Assembly (NCBI GenBank): GCA_029582165.1
Contig: CM055870.1
Coordinates: 17,114,332 to 17,178,331, forward strand
DNA: 64,000 bases
DNA from: Portulaca oleracea
Lineage: Eukaryota; Streptophyta; Magnoliopsida; Caryophyllales; Portulacaceae
Direction: 5' to 3'
Part shown: positions 12,336 to 24,980 of the stretch, in pieces
Position numbering within the stretch: position 1 is the stretch's first letter
Layout of the letters: each line of letters opens with the position of its first letter
The notes under the pieces: model-generated
The model's database searches: none
What the model was told of the DNA's origin: nothing
What the model saw: the letters and a program-made list of their open reading frames with translations, nothing else
Translations under genes and position numbers: made by a program

Positions 12336-13106
12336 ATATTAACAACAAATTATACTGTATAAGATTTACAAATATTTCACATGTTTACACAAGTTATTTC
12401 ATCAACTTATAAAATTTTATAACAAATTGATAAATTTACACACAACTATATTTTACAAGAATTTTAATAAATTTGTGATGAACTTTGCAATAAACATGTC
12501 ATTTTTTTAAACAAAAAATTAAAATCATTGTAAAAATGAGGTAGATACTTTCAAGGGGTGTCATATAGATAACCGAAGATTCATGTCATTTTCGTATAAA
12601 AACCGAGATGGTCGATCATTAACCAATGAAAAAAGATATAAAAATCATGTCGCCTGGTACAACGATTTCGCAAAACCAAGTGCACAAACCTGCAAAATCT
12701 CTATATGTATCTGCGTAATATATGACGGATCAAGCAAAAGATTTTCTAAGTGCAAAAGTAAAGAAATTTTGCAGGAATCAACTAGGAGAAGAGTCAAGAA
12801 AATGTAGTTGGCAATTGATTAAGGCTTAATTCAGGGTGTGTAAAGAGAGGGCACGTCGGAAAGGCTTGTGATGATGGAATTTGTGGTGTTAGGCATTGAA
12901 GATCAGATATAACTTAGACGCTGACCAGGGTGTAAAACTATAAGCTATACAATTTTTATTTCAAAAAAAGAAATGATTATATCAGACAGTTATAGCATAT
13001 GGCTTCAAGAGTGAAGATTACATAAGAGGGTAATGTTCTAAAAATATATCTGGCATTAAATAAAGTTGCAAGAAAATTAGATTGGGAGTTCACGAATCCA
13101 ACTTAC
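12336..13106. other. Helitron-internal sequence without recognisable gene
   Basis: AT-rich sequence between the solo LTR and the RLP4-like exon. A 74-codon plus-strand frame at 12583 shows no family features. Nothing else is seen. Confidence 0.4.
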
Positions 13107-13312
13107 ACATTAAGTCTTGAGGAACGCCAGAGTGGTAGTCATTCCTCTTCCTTGTGATGTAGATGTATACCACCACCAGGAGCAAGATAAAAATGAACAT
13201 AAAAGATACGACAATTGCAATTTTACCATGTCTAGACAATTGGCCATTATTACAAAACAAAGGACAATCTGGCAATGAAGGCACACGACACAGACCCTTG
13301 TTTCCAGAGAGA
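13107..13312 (-). pseudogene. Captured exon of an RLP4-like LRR/malectin receptor protein
   Basis: A minus-strand exon with acceptor TTTTCCCCAG/ and donor /GTAAGT. It encodes the LRR C-cap (SGNKGLCRVPSLPDCPLF), a hydrophobic transmembrane segment (IAIVVSFMFIFILLLVVVYI) and a basic juxtamembrane stretch ending PQDLM. This is the C-terminal exon pattern of RLP4-type proteins, which have an extracellular malectin-like plus LRR part and a short cytoplasmic tail. Only this exon is present; the preceding malectin and LRR exons are absent. It sits downstream of RepHel on the same strand, so it is best read as a Helitron-captured fragment. Confidence 0.7.
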
Positions 13313-14191
13313 CTGGGGAAAAAAAGGGACAAACATGCAGCGTCAACATATTAGCAATGACCAGAAATTGTGATTTCAAGCACTAATAATGACTATGTTT
13401 AGAGAAGTATGCAAAATGTAATAAATTCAGTTCTCTAAACTACAGATATGTATCTTGTGCCTAAAAATTCTAGTCTTTAATATTACAGCCCAGTAGTCAT
13501 CAAATTATAAATTCAGAAATTAACATTAAACCTATGTGATACAGAAAATGAAAATGTAAGAGGATTACCAAAAAAGAAAAAAGAAAAGAAAAGCATTGCA
13601 AGAAAAGAAAGTCATTCACTCAATAGCTCCAGCATGGACTCCTATTGAGTATATTTGCTCCGGTAAGTGTTCACTACTAAAGCAATCACTAAAAGGCCAA
13701 AAAACACTCCTGTTTTGTAAGTTAGTAATGTTTCTGAGGATTGGTGTGCTACTTAGAAGCAACTATATGCATTAAATCTAGCATGCGTTCCTAAATCTAT
13801 CTCAAGATTATATCTAAATTGTTTTGGTATCTACCTCAAGATCATATTTAGTTTCTTTCAGATATCTACAACAAACACGTATTTCAATTCATTCAATATA
13901 TCTATTTGAATCTCATACTTCAATTAAGATGAGAGAGGGAAGGGCAAAAACAAACAAACAAATAAATAAATAAATAAATAAAGCACATTAACGGTACCTG
14001 AGATCACAGAACTTCCTCATAGGCAACAATCTCTCTTAAGGCAATAGTAAATTTTGATATGATCGGACCTGAATTTTAATGATCATAAAATTAATTTGTG
14101 TAATTGTCTGAAGAAAATCTAAGAAATATAGAAGCACACAAAATTTCATTGTGACTATCAATATAAAAGAGACTCATCTGAAATGACGCAC
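13313..14191. other. Helitron-internal non-coding sequence
   Basis: AT-rich sequence between two captured exons, probably including captured intron sequence. It holds a short (AAAT)n tract near 13958-13982. No gene is seen. Confidence 0.4.
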
Positions 14192-14282
14192 CTCCAAAAG
14201 CAACAGTTAGCGGATCATTGTTTCCACCAGCAGAGCACTTGCAAAAGCAATATCTCTGTCATAACCCTCCCCGAGACCTTCC
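14192..14282 (-). pseudogene. Captured exon of an AGD3/VAN3-like ARF GTPase-activating protein
   Basis: A minus-strand exon-like block with acceptor ATCAG/ and donor /GTGCG. It encodes EGLGEGYDRDIAFASA and, after a frame break, GGNNDPLTVAFGG. These match in order the BAR-domain segment of plant ACAP-type ARF-GAPs as remembered (GLGEAYDGDIAFASA, then GGGHNDPISVAFGG). The frame is broken between the two halves, so it is non-functional. Only this exon is seen. It lies about 180 bp beyond the end of the RepHel gene. Confidence 0.55.
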
Positions 14283-14458
14283 CTGATGATATATTGCCAA
14301 CAAAAACAGATAGCATCAAACATGAAAGAACAACAGTCAGGGACTGTACATACTTCCTTTATAGAGATAGCCTGAATATTAGATGCATTCAAAAGAGGTA
14401 GACAAATTTAACTTGTCTCCTTCAGCAATTCAACACTTTCTTCCAAGCATGTTACCTA

Positions 14459-17400
14459 TCATTTGTAGTCAGGAATCGTGCGAAAGAATGTTTGCCCGCT
14501 GCAACACTTCAAAGGCAACAATATTTTGAACTGAGTTGCAATGTTCTGGTCGTAAATGGTGTACATCATAAAAATTTTAACTTGAGTTACTTTCCGAGCC
14601 CTTGATAACGCAACGTACAATTGCCCATGTGAAAAGCAAGGTTGTCTCAAGTACACAACAACTTGACTAAGTGTTTGACCTTGTGCCTTATTAATAATCA
14701 TTGCAAAACTCAATTTGATAGGAAATTGTTTCCTCTGAAACTGGATAGGAAACTTTGACGATGTTGATGGTGTCATTGATATTCTAGGGAGTACGACAAC
14801 CTGTTCTTTATGATATCCTGTAGCTATTTCACACTGGATTGTGTTTGGAGAAAAACCTTTGCATGTCAATCTTGTCCCATTGCACAGGCCAGATGATGGA
14901 TCCAAATTACGAAGAAGGATAACAGGGCAATTTTTTTTCAATACAAGTTCGTGTGAACTTACTCCATACGGTGCTAGACTATGTAGAAATTCCAGAGGAT
15001 AAATTGTTGACTCGTTGTACAACACTGAGTCAAAGCTCTTGTAGATAATTGTTTCTCCTGGAAATTTTTCTATAATATGTAAGTTGATGGTGTCAGCATC
15101 TTGATTATGCAGTGTTAGGATAGCTTGCTGTGAGAAACTATCCGTGTCAATTACTCCTTCAAGAAGGTTGGGCAAGGCTTTCCCAATAAGAGAAATGAGT
15201 CTGTCAAGTAAACTGAGCATGCTAAATGATTTGGTAATCTGACAAATGACGTTGATTCCTGTTGTAGGCAGCCACTACCCAAACGGAGCAAAAAATTATG
15301 AGAAATGAGGATCATTCTTTGCACGCATATTTTGAGTGAGGCTTAATTTTTTCAATAGTGGCCAAATGTTGGAGCTAACAAGGCTAGCTTCAACAGCCTC
15401 AAACTGTGTTTTCCTTGGGAGAACAGGGAGAACCTGACGGAAATCACCACCAAAAACCACTATCTTTCCTCCAAATAGTTCAGTTGAACCACAAATGTCT
15501 TGCAACATTATCTTCAATGCCTCGATGTTATGTCTATGGGCCATTGAGGCTTCATCCCATATGATCAGGGTTGCTTGTCTAAGAAGTTGTGCTAGGCTTG
15601 ATTGTTTGCCTACAAAACATGAGCTTGATCCATCATCATCTACTGGGTGTTTAAATCGAGAATGTGTTGTCCTACCTGTGGGCAAGTTTGCTGCTGCGAT
15701 GCCTGGGCTAGCTGTTGGAAGAACAATTTTTTCCAACTGTCAGAACCTTACATATAGAGCAAAGTAAAGGAAAGTCTTCCCCGTACCACCTGGTGCATCA
15801 ATGAAAAACGCGCCCCCTCTGCTACTCTTCACATGCGACATAATTTTTTTATATGCATGCTTTTGTCCTTCATTTAGTCTCTTCCTTGCATCTGCAAATT
15901 CAATTGGTACAGGAGCATTCAATGCATCGATTACATCTCTTATGCACTGCACATCTTGTATTTCATGAGTTAGCAAATCTGACAAGTTGTAATTGGCCAA
16001 CGATCTACCCATACTACCAAGCCATTGTTCGATGTTTCTAACTGTAAGTTTTAGCGCCAATAACGGATTGGTTGGCTCTTTATGCAGGAAGTCTTCAGAG
16101 AGATATTCGTAATATGTATCCCAAAATTGACAAGGATTTGGTGGCTCACAAACCACAAGCAACATAGCAAACAATTTCCAAAGTGTGCTTGGCATTTGAA
16201 TGTGAATATTTTCAAGGAGACAGAGATATGTTATGTTGTCTGATTGGATTATTCCCCTTTTGATGACGGCTTCTTGAAAGGAGGAACATATTCAACCGTT
16301 TACTGTTAGGAGATCTGTAAACGATGTCGGACCCCTGACGTTAGCTAACAATATGCGCAAGTAGTATCTTTCCCCCTCTGATGGTGCAACATAAGCAATA
16401 CGACCAATGGAGATGCCTTTCTTACATGGTTTCCACTCTTTTGTTTTATCATGCCACACAAAATGTTCTTGGAATTCCGAGTATAAATACTTGTTGTCTA
16501 TGGTCGATGCTTGGCTGTTCCAAGAAAAAAACTGCAGCAACTTGGTTTTTGTACGCAACTCATCTGATACAACTTCCCGAATGTTCTCCGCATCATCAAA
16601 ATTTATAGTTTGCATTTTGTCTATGTGAACAGGTAATGATTGCACAGTCGGGCGCATGTCGTATAGGTCAAACTCAAAAAGACACCAAGCTACCTCTGGA
16701 GGGGAGATCCACCTTGCAGACTGGAAGTTTTGGATTTCATCTTCACATTCTGTGCCATTGTTGGTGCCTAATTTGAAAGAAATACAACCATGCCCCTTGT
16801 AGACATATTTATACAAGTATTTCACTGCCTTGATGGTTGAGCAAATTTGAACATTCAAATGACAATCGAAAGTGGCTGCCAAGTAAGGATTGTACGGTAT
16901 GACCCATCTATTATCCATACCATGCCACGGATGTGAACTCTATCTCTGAATTCACACCTCCTGTATGCTGGGTACGATGCCTCAGTGGTGGTTGTGACTG
17001 ATACGAATGGCTTTGGATATGATGACTTACATCTCAACACATTATTTTTGAGTTGCATACAAGGACAGTCAGGGAAGTTAGGTCTACAAGGACCATGCAT
17101 CATGTGTTCAATAACCACATAGCGCAAATGTTGGTTTTCGAGTGTTGGTAGTTCTGTTGTGACATATTTGTCAAATTGCGCTGGATCTTTAATTTTGTAC
17201 TCTTGATCAAGGATAACCAATATATGCGTATGTGGGAGTCTTCTCTTTTGAAATTCGACCACTTGGATCTTTGTTGCAACTTTTCCAAAGATTTTTTTTG
17301 TCCATGATCAACTTGGACAAATGGAATAATTTAGCACAAAAGATTCTTGCCACCAAATCAGGTCTATTTTGTGCTAGTTCCCCCGGTGCAAGCTCCTGTT

Positions 17401-17808
17401 GTATTTCAATCCATTTAGGATTGCAGGTCATAGTGAGGAAAAGATCTGGCTTCCCGTAGCATTGCACCAAAGTCAAAGCATTTAGGAAGCGTCGTTTCAT
17501 GTCTCATGGACCACCAACAAATGATGGAGGATAAATAATACGCCTACCAATATTCGAAGCAGATGTTTCACCTTGAGAAATACTATCAAGCACTCCTTGA
17601 TAAAGTTCGGCCTTTATTGTTTTCTGATTGTTCCTGAAAAAGTCAAGTCGTGTATTTTCAAGCTTTACATACATATCAACTATGTACTGCTGAAGAAGCC
17701 TTCTCATCCGTAACAGGTAGCTGCAATCATTTGCCCGTATCTAAAGCTTGAAAGCATAGTACTCACGGCAAGAGATTTTCTTGGAATCCTGCTCGAACAC
17801 TTGTTCCT
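14459..17808 (-). pseudogene. Helitron RepHel, Rep catalytic and PIF1-type helicase part
   Basis: A rolling-circle transposase remnant that begins at an AG acceptor (CTCAATTGAGTAG side, exon start 17808). Landmarks in order are SCREYYAFKL and RRLLQQYIVDMYVKLE; Rep motif FLTMTCNPKW; the HUH-type LPHTHILVIL; the catalytic tyrosine motif VKYLYKYVYKGHG; helicase Walker A APGGTGKT; Walker B IIWDEAS; motif III GGDFRQVLPV; motif IV LTQNMRA; the KAQGQTL motif; and YVALSRA. It is dead: in-frame stops lie at 17743, 17506, 16294 and 15742, and frame breaks occur near 17297 (an A-run), 16918 and 15220-15300. Four earlier residues probably read CAG or CGA before C-to-T change. The C-terminus ends at 14459 after a short unconserved tail. 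Confidence 0.9.
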
Positions 17809-18319
17809 CTACTCAATTATATTTCCAGAAAAAAAAAGTCAAATGCCAAACCAACACTTGGGACATATGATAGACATTGTCTAAAAAAATAATATTAAAT
17901 GATACCCATACCAATGAAGACTGAGTGGTACAAACCACTCTTGAATCTTGATCCAAATACCCAAACAAATGTCTTAAATGGCACAAAAATTATAGGAAAC
18001 AAGAAGAAAAAAAAGAAATGAATTGTGCAAAATTGATATATGTTTCCCAAATCACAACCAAAATTCCCCATGACCTTCTGCAGCTCCAAACGGCTGAAGG
18101 CGCGATAAAAAATGCTTTAAAAAAAATACCTCGAAAAAATCTCTAATTGAATTACACCAACAAAAGACCATCAAATTTCCTATGTCATCCAATAAAATAA
18201 TTCAATTATCCGAAAAAGACTTCAGCTTTGTTTATCAATTCTCAATTCAATTCTACCATGAATTCTCTATCAATATTTTTTACTCTGAATTTCGCCAAAA
18301 TTACTATATACAATATACC

Positions 18320-21300
18320 TGTAACGTTCGTACTTTTTTTTTTTTTTAGTATGTGTCATGTTGTCTTAGTTACCAATTAAGTGTGTTTAGTAACATGAGT
18401 GCATATGGTCCATTTGAGTCCATATTGTCCATAAAGGTCATGCATGTCCATAACATCCATATAGGTCCATAAAGTCCATACATCATCAAGTGCCTTGGTA
18501 ATGATCCTGTTTAAAGATTTCTTAATAAGGTTATATTATGGATTAAGCTTAGGCCTAATGGGGCTTACCTTACCTAGGGAGTAAGGTGGGTAGTCCTCAC
18601 TACATAACTCCCAAGGAGATGCACCCATAGCTTGAGCTTTCTCCCTTAGTTCGTTATTAAGTTGATTTGTAGTAAGGGAGGGAAAGTAGTATTTTCTCAT
18701 TAGTCATTTTACATATACATTCTTTAGTAATGGAAGGTAAACTAGTGCCATGTCATAGTAGAAATAGAAATTACATGTACTTAATTAATTTAAGTCTTTA
18801 TTCATGTCTTCTTGATGTAAGCCCTTGGTTCCCATCATCATCCCTTGGCCTCGATGCCTCCTTTTCCTTTGAAGATCTCCCAACATCATGCCTTCTTAGA
18901 TGGATTGGTCCTAAGAGTGGGACATAAACATGGATTAGCCGAAGCTAAGTATGGAGATTATAACATAACTAACCATATACATATTTACATAACCGTACAT
19001 GAACATACATGTACACAACTAAACATGCAAAAACATACATACACATAAACATAGTCATACATACATATTAACATACATAAACTTAGCCATACATAATCAT
19101 TAATATTATACATACATAAACATGCATAGAAACAATATCATAATCCTTGTGTGCATATGCTCCATGACCTAGATGCCTAATGCTCATAAAACGGCTTGGC
19201 CAAGCACTTGGATGTCCATGATGCCTCTATGGGATTTCATAGTGAGGATCCTCATACCATAAACCATGATGCCTACGGGACTTAATGGTACCACTTATCA
19301 TACTTTGTTATACTGTCCATGGGACTTGGAGAGTCATAAAAGAACCATAGAAGTTCCATAAAGGAACCATAGAAGAGCCATATAAGAACCATAGAAAGAT
19401 CATGGAGGAACCATAGAAGGATCATAAAGAACCATAGAAAGATCATGGAGGAACCATAGAAGGATCATAAAGAACCATAGAAAGATCATAAAAGGGTCAT
19501 AAAAGGGTCATAAAAGATCCATAGAGAGCTCATAAAAGGACCATAAAAGAACCATAGAAAGACCATAAAATGAGTGTGTCTTATAGACCATCACTCTTGC
19601 CCGGTAGGACTTAAAGAACCATATACCCAAGGGGACTTACTAAAGATGATTCAAGATCATCTTACTATATGTCATGAATGTATGAAATGCTAAATGATGC
19701 AAAGAACACATAGAACATGTATTATAACTTTAATCATTAGTTAGTACCATGAGCGTCTCCATATAACTTGTCACAATAGCTTAACATCTTGTGGTGACAT
19801 CATAAAGTAGCACCATAAACTTAAATCACGAGTATCATAAAGTAGCACCATAAGTTGCATCATAACCTTAAATCATAAGTATCATAAAGTAGCATTATAA
19901 GTAGTATCATAAACTTAGAATCATATATCTCTTTGTCATATAACCATGGTAACATCAAGATTATCACATAAAAGATGGAATAATACTACTAGATTTTATA
20001 AAAATACTTTATCATTGACTTGTTAGCATAAGTTAGTATCATCAACTTGTAATATCATACTCCACATACATCATGAATACATAGAACATAAATCCCATCA
20101 AGTGCAAGTAACCAACCAAATAAACATTATATAAACATAATGATTTTCAGCCCTTATGGCCCTCTCTTAGGCAGTTAACACACATCCGTTTGGGGCTGAA
20201 AATCTAGATCTCCATACCTTGACTTCCTTGGTGTTTTTGGGTATCCTAAAAATTAGAGTATTTAACTATAATTAGAACCATAACCCTAGATAAAAAGCTT
20301 TCATTAGCTTTTCATTTTAGTCACTTTTATCTTGTTCTTGGTTGCTGGAATTTTTAAAGAAATGATTCTAGCTCTTGCTTGGATTCTAGCAAAGTTGTAA
20401 TTAAAAGACAACTTACTTTTAAATTCAAATAAAGCTACTTTTAACAAATAATTAACTCTTTGGTCTTATAACTCTTTTACTAGTGGTTTTCTAGCTAAAA
20501 CATGAAGAACTTCAGCTCTAAACCTTCCATTTCCAGAATTGAGGCAAAAATAGTTTTAGGGAGAAAAATCAGTTTTTTACTCGGTTTTGTTTATTTTCGT
20601 TCTCCATCCATACAAAAGCTTTGAAGCTCATTCCACGTGGAAAAGTTCCATTTATGAGTCTAGTTTAACCCCATAGTTTTATTTTATTTTTAAGAGTTAC
20701 CGATTAATAGAGTTTTTACAAAATCTGAACCTATGTCAGAATAGACGCGAATCTGGAAAAGGTCTGGGTTTTGCTCTATAACTCACTGTCCTTATATTTT
20801 TTGGCAAAACTACATTTTCAGTAGGTTTCTAGACATCTAAACCTACAACTTTCATGTTGAAAGTTTTTCCAAAATATGATTTTATCTTGGTGTTATTTTG
20901 AGTTCGAAAAACCCGGAAACTTGGTTGTTTAAGCAAGAAAAACTCATCTTATGAACACCAATGGTGGCTGAATCTAGTGAGGCTTTTAATGATTATTTTT
21001 TCAAGTTTTTAAGACCATTTTAACACCTAAAACAAGAGTAAAAATATAAAATTCGTATTTAGAGAAAAAGGGAGTCATTTTGAGTCGTTTTTAGTCATTT
21101 ACCGATTTTTAGAGCAACTCTTGTTTTTGTTTACTTACTCTAACATGAAGGCTGGATCCTTTGAATGAAAAAAACACCTTTGAGAGTGAATAGAGTGGAT
21201 GGAAGAGATTTCTTGGATGCTTGAGAATAAAAACCTCATTTTTGACTCATTTTCTTCTATTTTAATGAGGTTATTTTTGGTGTTTGAGGAGGATATTGGG

Positions 21301-22028
21301 GTAGAGTGACCTGGACTGATTTGAAGTGAATGAAGCTTAATATAATAGTGGTGAGGAGGTGTGCTCAGCTGTTGGAGAGAGAAAGAGGAAGATTTGAGTA
21401 GATTTTGAGTGAAAGAGTAAGCAAAATATAGTGAGGATTTAGTAGACTAAGTAGGGGCCTAGGTGTAGAGCAATGATGATGCTTTTTGCAAGTTGCATTC
21501 CCGTATAAATTGAAATTGTGGGCTGCACTCTTGTGGGTGGTGGTGAGGCTGAGTGGTTTTAGTTTTTGTTTTATTTGAATAGTAGCCCCTAAACTACCAC
21601 CTACAAGCCATATTAACAATTTCTCTTCTCCTTTAATTAATTTGATGGGTGTTGAGCTGAATTTTTGTTCTTTTTCCCATAGGTATCATCACATTAGGGG
21701 ATTACTACAAAGAATTTTGGTAATTAAAAACATACAACTTTCTTTGGTAGATAAAATTTCCCAAAAATTCCATTTTCATAATTTTATGTGCTTCATAGTT
21801 TTTTTTTTTTGAACCACAAAGACATATATATCTTGGAATAATTGTCATGTTGTATGAATAAATATAACAAAAAGGTAACCTTATTTGACCCTTGTCATAT
21901 AGTACCGATCTTTTATGTTATTTCATGGGCCGGGTTTTTATAGGTAATCTCATAGAAATTTTCCCAAACGGTGACTAATGCTTATAATCAAATTTTATAA
22001 TTAGAAAATATATTATGGGGGTGTTACA
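18320..22028. mobile_element. Solo LTR, about 3.7 kb, in the RepHel intron
   Basis: Starts TGTAACGTTCG and ends GGGGGTGTTACA. Flanks ATACC (18315-18319) and ATATC (22029-22033) agree at four of five bases. Contains a run of degenerate AGAACCATAGAAAGATCATA-type repeats (19340-19570) and CATAC/ACATA-rich sequence near 18960-19140. No protein domain is seen. It lies between the GT donor at 23661 and the AG acceptor at 17809 of the Helitron gene, so it entered an intron and did not break an exon. Confidence 0.65.
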
Positions 22029-22412
22029 ATATCCCGACTCCTACTCTAGTAAAAAAAATATTTTCTTTGCAATAATCTGTGTTGTATTAGTGGGCAATCA
22101 CATCTTACTGGCATTCCTTATTTCATTAGCATCTAAAGCAACATTTGAAACCTTTGTAACATGGAAAGCATACCGGGTGAATGTTGTCATAGATAAACTA
22201 AGTTTACCTACATAATCACATAAATGAAAGAGAGTTAGACGAGGAAAGATAATTTGTACTTTCTAGCAAGCAAAGAGGAAATCAATATGCCAAATATACT
22301 TATAATATCTTTAGATCCACCATGGTTATAGCTGCCACCTTCTAGCCATAAAGAAAAATACCTAAAAATACAATCAAAAGAATATAAATCATACTCACCT
22401 ACTTTGCTACCC

Positions 22413-22416
<4 letters not shown>

Positions 22417-22510
<94 letters not shown>
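22417..22510. repeat. (TTA)n microsatellite
   Basis: An uninterrupted trinucleotide run of about 31 units in the RepHel intron, just right of the solo LTR. A 60-codon frame across it is an artefact (poly-Tyr). Confidence 0.95.
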
Positions 22511-22511
<1 letters not shown>

Positions 22512-23661
22512 TCTTCCCCTTGTCAAGTCATCCCTTCATTAACCTTAAATCATCTAACAATGTTTCCATGCCTTGAACCAACTTAATCACATGTACAAAA
22601 AAAACTATTATCTATTGTTGGTTAATTTAGACGGAAATGAAAAATCAAAGTGGATAGTTGCGGAGGCATTTTCTCCCCTTATATCCACCCCTCCCTCTTC
22701 CTATATTAAAGGCTATAAACAAACCTTATATACTGAAATATTTTTCCATAGCCAAGAAGGTTTCTTTACATCGATTCAAACTTGATGTCATGGGATACAT
22801 CAGAGTCTATTATACTTTTACCTTAAATGATGTAGCTTCATACATATTCTACCTAATAAGGATTTATTCTTTTGGAAGAAACTATATATAAAGTCATCAA
22901 GTTTTGGTAGGCCCATAACTTGATGAATTAAACAAGACACATATAAATTCAAAGGAAGTGAGCCAGAGGACATTTGATGAAACATAATACTTGAGTCTGT
23001 CAAGACACTTGAAAGTGGCAGAAAAACACATTTACTGATGACCATTACGACATTGACCCGACAGAAAGATATCCCATTCTCCACATTATACCACTACTAA
23101 TGGGATCGAAACAAATGCTCTAGGAAAAATGACATAACCTAGTAAGTGAAAGCTAATCCCCAAAATTCGAAGGTCACTAAGTTGTACTTCAATTCAGCAA
23201 TCCAGTGACTTTCAATATTTCCACGTTGAACTCAATAGAAATTGGCAGTACAAAACTACAGCCTAAACAAACAATAAACAATAGCATTCGGCCAACATTT
23301 TTTAACTTCTCTATAGATGGTCCAATTCAATTCAATCAACATACCATATACTAAGATCGTCGTCATGATTGATTATGGTCCTTATAAATTCAAGTTAACA
23401 TCAAAGATAATAGTTCTGTGTGAGGATTAATTACCCCTTTTAACTTCTCATTTCATAAAGTTAGTTATACAATGTTACAACTTAATTCATAAATTCAACA
23501 AGATTTTAGATTAAGGTTATCAAAAGCCACAGTTTAACTCGACACAGTTTCTAAGAATTCCACATTCACCAGTAAATGACAACATCATACTCGATCATTT
23601 ACCAGAATATATTTGATGGCATGAACACCAAAATCTAAAACTCAAAACATAGATCATTTAC
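22511..23661 (-). other. Remainder of the RepHel intron
   Basis: Sequence between the microsatellite and the GT donor at 23661. No conserved coding sequence is seen on either strand. Confidence 0.5.
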
Positions 23662-24980
23662 CTGAAAGCTCCTTTGATAGAATATTTCGCTCAATGTCAC
23701 GATCTGCTACCCCTTTAATATTAGTAAGTTGAACGACTCTAATATTTTGAGCAACTCTTTTTAAGCCTGGATGCCATCCACAATCTCCCAATGGAAAAAT
23801 CAATGGATATTGGAGGGGATCATAGCAACCATAATAGTGTTTGATCTGATGGCTATGGTTCGATTTTCCGTGGACAAGTATGTGCGGCCCTCCAAGACCT
23901 GTGTTCGATCCTCTGTCTAACCATATCCCTGTAACTTCATTGAATGCTGGAGCGTTGTAAGTCCTTTGGTCAGGCACTGAAATCTGGTTTATAACAATCT
24001 GTGTGTTGTCTTCTATAACAAATGTCTGAAGCGATTTAAAAAATTGCGTATACGGGTTCTCTTTGACAACATCGATCAGCTTAGCAACAATATCAGGCCT
24101 TAATTCATGAACTGCAGTTGTTCAATTGTACATTTCATTTTGGGCATCGTAGAAGTATAGTTGCAGATATTTTGGAGGCTGACCATCTTTTGGCTTCAGG
24201 TCTGGAACATAATGGTATAGTTGCCCTTGGAGTTTGAAAACATAAATACCCTTTTGAGATTCGCCCTCATGGTTGCCCCCCAACGAACTGAATGCAAAGA
24301 CATTGTTATATAGCCTTATATACTTGCGAAAGTGAATTGCATCTTTAGAATTCGCAGTCAACAAACGGATAATTTCAACATTCATAGGATTGTCTGCTAT
24401 CTTCACAGCTCCCTTCCTACAACAAAATGTCCTTGGTTCGTACTGAAAGAGTTTAGCACCACAATATTCACATGGATCGCACTCAGTTAGCTTTAGAGCA
24501 CACGTTGGAATAGAGTCTGTCCTTAGTGCAATCAATGCATCTACCACATGAAAGAAGAGAAAATAGTGCCATCTCATAAGCAATACAAAACTACACAACT
24601 CAAGCATCTCATATATAGACATATTAAATTGCAAAATTATTGCTAAACATATCGAGTGGAAATGTTGAATGACAATAGCTAGATATGTAAAAGTCATATC
24701 ATGTTTATTATGACTAGATGAATTAGATTACACGGTTTCAGTACTCCTTGTAACTGTTTTCTTTCTCCTTTTGGGTACCATAGTGCCAGTTGATAGAAAC
24801 TCTAGGTTCTATTCATGTGCCGAATGTGTGTTTTCAGAACCTTGGGTGTGCGACTCGACTTCTACAAGTTGTTCATCTTGACATTGTTGTTGAAGCAATT
24901 TTCCTTCTTCTGCCAGCTGTGCGGCTCGACCTCTACGATGACCTCTCCTTCCTTTGGTTTGAAATATTTCAGCCAAGCAT
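23662..24980 (-). pseudogene. Helitron RepHel, N-terminal part
   Basis: The main exon runs from about 24550 to 23662, ending at TTTCAG/GTAAAT. It encodes a zinc-binding region (CEYCGAKLF ... FCC), the block PMNVEIIRLLT ... LYNNVFAFSSLGG, and the Helitron_like_N signature RTYNAPAFNEVTGIW followed by HYYGCYDPLQYPLIFPLGD. A stop at 24124 interrupts an otherwise open frame (YN*TTAVHELRPDIV). Upstream, 24980-24730 holds basic sequence (KGRRGHRRGRAAQ and VPKRRKKTV) that looks like the usual N-terminal exons with a nuclear-localisation character, also broken. Joining the donor at 23661 to the acceptor at 17809 keeps the frame. Confidence 0.8.

Larger units (their letters stand above)
7326..24980 (-). 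mobile_element. Decayed Helitron with captured host gene fragments (5' end unresolved)
   Basis: The extent runs from a hairpin-CTAG 3' terminus at 7326 to the first recognisable RepHel coding sequence near 24980; the true 5' TC terminus lies further right and was not found. It contains the broken RepHel gene (14459-17808 and 23662-24980), two later solo LTR insertions (9073-12335 and 18320-22028), and exon-sized pieces of unrelated genes at 8470-8531 (weak), 13107-13312 and 14192-14282. The kinase fragment near 26 kb and the coding remnant at 27.0-28.0 kb lie on the same strand and may also belong to it. Without the LTRs the visible part is about 10.7 kb, within the range of plant Helitrons. 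Linking the terminus to this RepHel copy is inference. Confidence 0.6.

Noticed and set aside
19320..19580. Regular ACCATAGAA/GATCATAAA repeats as an array of functional sites
   Set aside because: They are degenerate short repeats inside a solo LTR, with no conserved spacing.
22404..22586. Poly-tyrosine frame
   Set aside because: It is a translation of the (TTA)n microsatellite.
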